The notes beneath the pieces are model-generated. The model worked only from the letters and a program-made list of their open reading frames with translations, did not search any database and was not told where the DNA came from. Positions 58,488 to 64,000 of a stretch of 64,000 nucleotides of DNA are shown here, in pieces. This DNA is from Macrocybe gigantea. Taxonomy: Eukaryota > Basidiomycota > Agaricomycetes > Agaricales > Callistosporiaceae. The stretch covers positions 1 through 64,000 of the forward strand of contig SJRY01000138.1 in assembly GCA_011319805.1 (NCBI GenBank), written 5' to 3'. Made by a program: the position numbers and the translations under genes. Each line of letters begins with the position of its first letter. The first letter of the stretch is position 1.

Positions 58488-60673
58488 TTATTTAATACCA
58501 AGCATCTTCAAACGCGCTTCTGCTGCCCTGGCACGCCTCTCTCGCTCGACTTTCGCTCTCATCTCAGGCGTCAAACCGGCAATACCATCAATCGTGCCCG
58601 AACTCCCCCCTAGCCTTTGTGTAGTAGGATTCGAAGACGGACGCTGTGGTTCCGGCATCGCTACCGTGGGCGAAGGGACCTCTTTCTCCTTGTCGCGCTC
58701 CTTTGCCTCTCGCTCTCTCATCTTCTCTTTCAATCCCTTCTTCCTGACTTTCTTTTTTCATCTCTTTCCTCTTCCATGTTTTTGCTAAGTGCACTCGGCA
58801 CGCGAGCAGCATCGAACCAATCCCACCAATCCGGATGCAAGGCAGCGCACCGACGAAATACGTCACGCACGCCCTTGTTGGATGCTAGGTCGTACGCCGT
58901 TCTGCGCCTACCTTTTGGCAAGGATTGGGGTACACTGGCGTCGATGCCATTTTCCTCAACCTCCGATTCGTCGTGTCGCCCTCCTGGAACGGGGATAGTT
59001 GGATCGGCCCGGGCTACCTCCAAAAGCCAGTTCACGACGGCTTCCTGACCTGAATGCGTCGCGATTTGGAGCAATGTCGCTTTCTTTTCCCCTGTCCATT
59101 CCGGTATGGGAGCATCTATGGACCCGATATTTGCACCTTCACGCTCCCAAAAGGATTTTAGGGGTTCCAGCCTGCCCTTTGACACCATTTCGATGAGCCG
59201 CGTCCATCTCTCATGTTGGATCTCCTCTTCTTTGCTCAACTTTACCGTCTTTGGCTTCTCCGGTTCAGGTGTGAGTATAGGGGGAAGAACAGGTTTTGGT
59301 TTTGGCAGGGAAGCAAGATAAGCTTCATCTTGTTGACGCAGCTCATCTTCTGTAAAGTTCGAAATCTTGACCTGCGTGAGTTCCTGTAGACAGCGCGCCA
59401 ATTCGGTCTGAGTCTATCCAACGATCAGCCTCGTCGAGTTGAATAACGATTACTAAGAGACACTTACTGGCCGACGAGTCGGGAAGGGGAAGGTGCGCAG
59501 CCTCTCGTCGCCCTTCTCTATCACAGCGTCATTGTAGTCTAGAAATATTCGTCGATTAGATCCGCTCGCGCGAATCCAGATTCTTTCGCAGGCGTCAATG
59601 TCTTCAGCCCATTCCGCCAGTAAATTGCGGATATCCTGTGGTGGGAAATTAGGATATGGAACATCAGGAAAGACGAGAAGAACGAAACACACATCTCGGA
59701 GTGCTTGTTCCCCGTAGCGGCGCAACAGTGCACCGGCACTTTTAGCGTTCCCTTTCGCATTGTCGTTTAATGACTGTGATCCTCCTTGTTTTCTTCGCGC
59801 TGCATAAAAACGGTTTTCAGGTTGCGTGTAGGCATGCAATGGCGATGACACAGACTAGTATAACGATGAAATGTCTTATGCTGAAGTACTTCGGTGACTG
59901 GCTTTGGCTTTTTGGTGCTTCTCCTCCTTTTAATTTCATCCTCAACTTCCGCCTTCTCATCCGGAAGACAAACCCTCACTATGGCACCAGCAAAATGACC
60001 CCCAGCGACCATGAACATCGCCCATGTTCGACCTTGCTCCCGCCACCTTGAAGGCTGCGGAGTTGGGATAGGTAGGTTGGTGAATCTTTCGGATCGGAGA
60101 ATAGCGCTTTGTAAACCCCTACTTGCGTGGATGGGGGAGAGTGGAACCATGCGATGGCGGTTTGGGGGCGTCTACGAGGAGTTGACTCTGGGGATGATGA
60201 TCTCATCATCCGTTTCGTTCTGTTGACCAGGGCGTCCACAGCATCCGAGGCAGAAGACTCGTCATCTGAAGAGGAAGCGGATCCGGAAATTGAGTCTTCA
60301 AGGGCTGCAAATAGCATTGGAAAAGTTGTCAGCACTGCGATTCCGAATTTCCAGGGCGAAGGAACCCACCGTCAACGAGCTGACTGAACTCCACTTCGGT
60401 CACTGATTGGCCGCCACTCATGCGTGTCTTCACATTGTATCGATGCCAATCTGATTTGAAATGGTTTCTCTGCTCATTGAGGTCCGAGAACACAGCGTGA
60501 AGACAGAAATTGCAAGTTCGAGGGCCTGACGACTGCGTGTCTGTATCCTGTTCGTCGGGTGGTGAATGAGATATTGGTTCCGGAGGCTCGCTCTCAGGTA
60601 GGTCTCTAAGTATCAGTGTATTCAGAAGCTCTTGAGGCAGGGAGAAAACATAGTAGTGCCCTGCTGGCTGCAT
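58488..60673 (-). CDS. VMS1: Vms1/ANKZF1 peptidyl-tRNA hydrolase of ribosome quality control
   Basis: Releases stalled nascent chains from 60S-peptidyl-tRNA and recruits Cdc48. I take the start MQPAGHYYVFSLPQ at 60673; an upstream in-frame ATG at 60739 would leave only 28 bp to SEC53. The order is C2H2 finger CNFCLHAVFSDLNEQRNHFK, release-factor-like domain MVAGGHFAGAIVRVCLPDE with the catalytic-Gln loop RRKQGGSQSLND, ankyrin repeats (ATLLQIATHSGQEAVVNWLL), and a C-terminal VIM motif RERRARAAEAR that fits R-x5-AA-x2-R. Two breaks are repaired by one base each, at CCC 60039-60041 and at the T run 58753-58758 (plus strand). The second one cuts off the VIM helix. Confidence 0.9.
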
Positions 60674-60767
60674 TTTCGGTGTAGTGGAAGAAGTGATCAC
60701 AGATATCCGATCTCCGACTCGTACTGATCGTGATTTCATCTACTGTCCATATCCTCCGACAACAGTC

Positions 60768-61850
60768 ATGGCCTCCTCATTTTCGGATCGCAAGTACAAG
60801 AAACTTGTGTTGTTTGACGTCGACGGGACTCTCACGCCGGCGCGTCAGGCAAGTCGACGGCTGGAACTACTGGAGTCTTGCCCATGAAACTTTTCATACA
60901 GGCAGCGTCTGCAGAGATGATCCAAGCGCTGCGCGCTCTTAGAAAGAAAGTCGCCATTGGCTTCGTGGGAGGCTCGGACCTCGTCAAAATCTCGGAGCAG
61001 CTTTCTGTTGTTGGGAACAATGGTGTCGAGATTGATTCGTTCTCGCGTCGGCAGCATTTTATGACGATAACGACTTTGCAGTCATCGAGGATTTTGATTA
61101 CGCTTTTGCTGAGAACGGTCTGACGGCGTACAAGCTACGGCAGACCCTTCCATCCCAATCATTCATCAAATTCATCGGCGAAGAGAGGTATAAGGTGCTC
61201 GTCAATTTTATCTTACATTACATCGCGGACATGGATATCCCTATCAAACGGTAATATCAAGCTCTGGTTATCGAGATGGATGCGACTCACCAAGACAGAG
61301 GAACGTTTGTTGAATTCCGCAACGGCATGATCAATGTCAGCCCCATCGGTCGTAACGCGACGTACGAATCACAATTCTTTCCTTCATAGTCCATAACAAA
61401 TTTTTTTCTTGAACGTAGGATGGAAGAGCGTCTTGCTTTCCAGAGACTTGACAAGGTTCGTCCCAAGTCTTGACATCCTGTACTAGTTCTGATCGGAAGA
61501 TACAGGAGCATGGCTATAGAGCTGCGTTTGTTAGAGTTCTTCAAGAGAAATTCGCAGACTATGGTCTGACGTTTTCTATCGGTGGACAAATATCCTTTGA
61601 TGTGTTTCCGAACGGATGGGATAAAACCTATGCACTGAGACACGTAGAAGGCGAAGGGTTTGAGGAGATCCATTTCTTTGGCGACAAGACGGACAAGGCA
61701 AGGCCAATTCACACTTGCGATCAGGTTCTGTCTTGATTTGAATTCCAGGGAGGAAATGACTATGAAATTTTCATGGACGCGCGAACAATTGGACACTCAG
61801 TAACTAGTCCAAACGATACCCTGAGACTGATGGAGGAATTGTTCCCCTAA
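60768..61850 (+). CDS. SEC53: Phosphomannomutase Sec53
   Basis: Converts mannose-6-phosphate to mannose-1-phosphate for GDP-mannose and glycosylation. The start [12 protein letters not shown] is followed by the HAD nucleophile motif [12 protein letters not shown] (DxDGT), [72 protein letters not shown] and [27 protein letters not shown] and MEELFP end the protein. Introns lie near 60850-60902, 61020-61079, 61251-61296, 61362-61418, 61457-61505 and 61699-61748. It is complete, with no frame break seen. Confidence 0.94.
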
Positions 61851-62062
61851 AACATTTGTGTCATTACCAGGAGGTGTTTACGATAACAAAGACATACAAC
61901 GCGCCTATGATTGTAATTGTGTAATCAACCAACCCGTCGTGTAGCCTCTCTCTCCATCTCTCTTCACGTTTTCTTGGATACTGCGGATGGCTAACCAGCC
62001 GCTTTTGACTAAGGAGAATCAAGACTCTCCTCATCGGTAATTCCGTCTTGACCTTTTTCATG

Positions 62063-62068
62063 CACGTG
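62063..62068. promoter_or_regulatory. CACGTG element upstream of POL3
   Basis: GCACGTGTC lies about 30 bp before the first POL3 coding sequence. It is the only intergenic copy of the hexamer here that lacks a TCACGTG core. Confidence 0.3.
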
Positions 62069-62098
62069 TCACGCTAAAGTTCGACGCGTTTCATTAGC

Positions 62099-64000
62099 TT
62101 GCAATCTGGCGGCGCGGTTGAACCTGCTGCCAAACGACGAAAGTTAGACCCAAAATCATTTGGACGACCTCTGCAATCTCAAAAATCCTTCGCCGATGTC
62201 CTCGAGCGACTCAAAGAGAAGACAGGAAGTGACGTTGGTATGTCCTCTTGCCTGGCTATTCATGCATCCGTGTTTCTGACCGTGGATATCAAGACGTGGA
62301 GGGTGGAGCAGATCAATGGAACCGACCTCCGTTACCCAACATCAACCCTCGCAGGGACTCCATCAGTACGCCACCTCCCCTCGTCTCAGAGCTGCACCGC
62401 TAATAGTTGTCACAGTATTCCAGCAGATCGACGTTGAGGGCTCGTATGACAGAGGAATATCGTTTCGCTTGTTCGGGGTTACTGAGGTATGGCTCTCTGC
62501 TTCTGGAACTGGCTTGAGATTCGTAACATCCGCGCCAGGGTGGCAACAGTGTGCTTGCCCATATCACAGACTTCGTTCCCTATTTCTATATTCCGGTACC
62601 TCGTGGCTTTACAGAAGCAGACGTAGAACCATTTAAGACCGAGCTGAATGTGAGTGATCCATGTATTTTTCTCAAGATGCCTCTTTTACACCTTGTAGAC
62701 CCTAACTGCGAATGGAAACGATCCTGTGAGGAAAATAGAAATAGTCTCCAAGCGGAGTCTCTGGGGGTACAGAGGGGACGATTGGGTCCAATTCATGAAG
62801 CTCATCATATGCGATGCACGGAGCCTTCCAAAAGTTCGAGATAAGTCACCTTTCATACCTTGGTCTAACTGTCTAAAGGAGTTCGTGATTACGCGTCTTT
62901 GAAAGAGGCGAATGCAATTACCAAGGTCTATTCGCGGGGCCTATCCCAACGTTTGAAAGCAACATCGTATACACTCTCAGGTTCATGATTGACACGAAGG
63001 TAGGCTATTTCGATGTCGCTATGACGTCTTACTGAAGTTACATCAGGTTGTTGGCATGAACTGGATTGAAATTCCTGCTGGGAATTATACCATATTGGCT
63101 GAGGACAAGAAGAAATCGCACTGCCAACTTGAGATTGTTGTCCGGTTTGTCGTCGCCAGTTCCATACTCACATGTCTACTGATGTCGGCGCAAGCTACGA
63201 CAAGTTCATTTCTCACGCTCCGGAAGGCGCCTGGTCCAAGATCGCCCCATTACGGATTCTCAGCTTTGACATCGAATGTGCGGGTCGAAAAGGCATATTC
63301 CCAGAACCGCAAACCGATCCAGTCATTCAAATCGCTAACATGGTTACTCGTCAAGGCAGGTCTTTTTTCCTACCGCCTCAATACTTCGGAAGATGATGTC
63401 TTGCCTTTCACTAGGAGACCAAGAACCGTTCATTCGAAACGTTTTTACCTTGAATACCTGCTCCAACATCGTTGGCTCACAGGTCCTTTCCTTCAAAGAT
63501 GAAAAGGATCTGCTCCATGCTTGGAGAGACTTTGTTGAACGAGTCGACCCTGATGTTGTCATCGGTTATAACATTGCGAATTTCGATTTTCCGTATCTCA
63601 TGGATAGAGCTAAGGCTCTGAAAGCAACGAAGTTCCCGTATCTCGGAAGACTCAGAAGTATGCCTGTTTCTCATTGTTATGAGCTTGCTTAACATTCAGT
63701 TTGCAGATGTCCAAACTGAGGTGAAAAGTACGCACTTCTCTTCAAAAGCATACGGGCAGCGTGACTCCAAAGAAACGACGCTCGACGGACGCCTTCAACT
63801 TGACGTTCTACAATTTATGCAGAGAGAGCACAAGCTCCGCAGTTACACTCTCAATTCTGTCTGTGCACAATTCCTGGGGAGAACAAAGAAGATGTCCATC
63901 ATTCTGTGATAACGGAGTTACAAAACGGCACGCCAGAATCTCGGCGGAGACTAGCAGTGTACTGTCTGAAGGTGGGCACCAGTCGCTTTCCATTTTCAAA
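62099..64000 (+). CDS. POL3: DNA polymerase delta catalytic subunit, N-terminal part (3' end outside window)
   Basis: A replicative B-family polymerase with proofreading. Visible are [20 protein letters not shown] (nuclear-type basic patch), [74 protein letters not shown] (Exo I, DIE), [20 protein letters not shown] (Exo II) and [39 protein letters not shown] comes last, with the intron at the window edge. About ten introns are present. The start is unresolved: no ATG in frame lies just before 62099, so a short first exon or a base error is likely. One G seems missing at GGGG 63876-63879; adding it joins AQFLG to [14 protein letters not shown]. Confidence 0.92.

Noticed and set aside
640..63880. 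Programmed ribosomal frameshifting or widespread pseudogenes
   Set aside because: The breaks lack a common slippery site or downstream structure, occur in many unrelated housekeeping genes, and mostly need one base in a homopolymer. Sequence error explains them more simply.

Overview
The window looks like nuclear DNA of a filamentous basidiomycete, most likely an Agaricomycete. Genes are packed on both strands. Most are split by many GT-AG introns of about 45-60 nt. By my gene boundaries about 7.4 kb (11-12 %) is intergenic, and several divergent gene pairs are separated by only 50-150 bp. The protein families are fungal: Mus7/Mms22, fungal-type Met5, velvet, CYSTM, Lyc1, Hfi1/Ada1. I found no rRNA, tRNA, CRISPR, transposon or viral gene.

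Layout: 0-5 kb holds the 3' part of glycogen debranching enzyme and PAT1. 5-12.4 kb holds a family-2-like glycosyltransferase, a makorin-type RING/CCCH protein, SAGA subunit ADA1/HFI1, a Lyc1-like acetyltransferase and a small orphan gene. 12.5-24 kb holds squalene synthase, the large MMS22/Mus7 repair protein, a second small orphan and a long acidic/basic protein with a CPVCDGECTC motif. 24-33 kb holds the sulfite reductase beta subunit and two tandem class-V aminotransferases of the alanine-glyoxylate type. 33.6-43.6 kb holds dynein intermediate chain, RPC53, SGF73, SEN2, a THP3-like SAC3/PCI protein and cytochrome c1. 43.9-50.2 kb holds a CYSTM protein, a possible small gene, a velvet regulator, TIM23, a mitochondrial TPR protein and a P-loop kinase. 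50.7-64 kb holds RSA4/Notchless, a SNX41/ATG20-type sorting nexin, BFR2/AATF, TAF10, VMS1, phosphomannomutase SEC53 and the start of POL3 (DNA polymerase delta).

The genes are mostly housekeeping and do not form one pathway. Loose functional groupings are three SAGA/TFIID subunits (ADA1, SGF73, TAF10), two ribosome-assembly factors (RSA4, BFR2), two replication/repair proteins (MMS22, POL3) and mitochondrial proteins (CYT1, TIM23, TPR).

Three signals stand out. First, many conserved genes have single-base frame breaks, most of them repaired by adding one base to a short homopolymer, so I read them as sequence error. Second, a TCACGTG element sits in many intergenic regions: 11 CACGTG sites against about 2 expected. 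Third, the tandem aminotransferase copies share an intron that appears to use a GC donor in one copy and a GT donor in the other. I did not find a convincing new multi-gene system.
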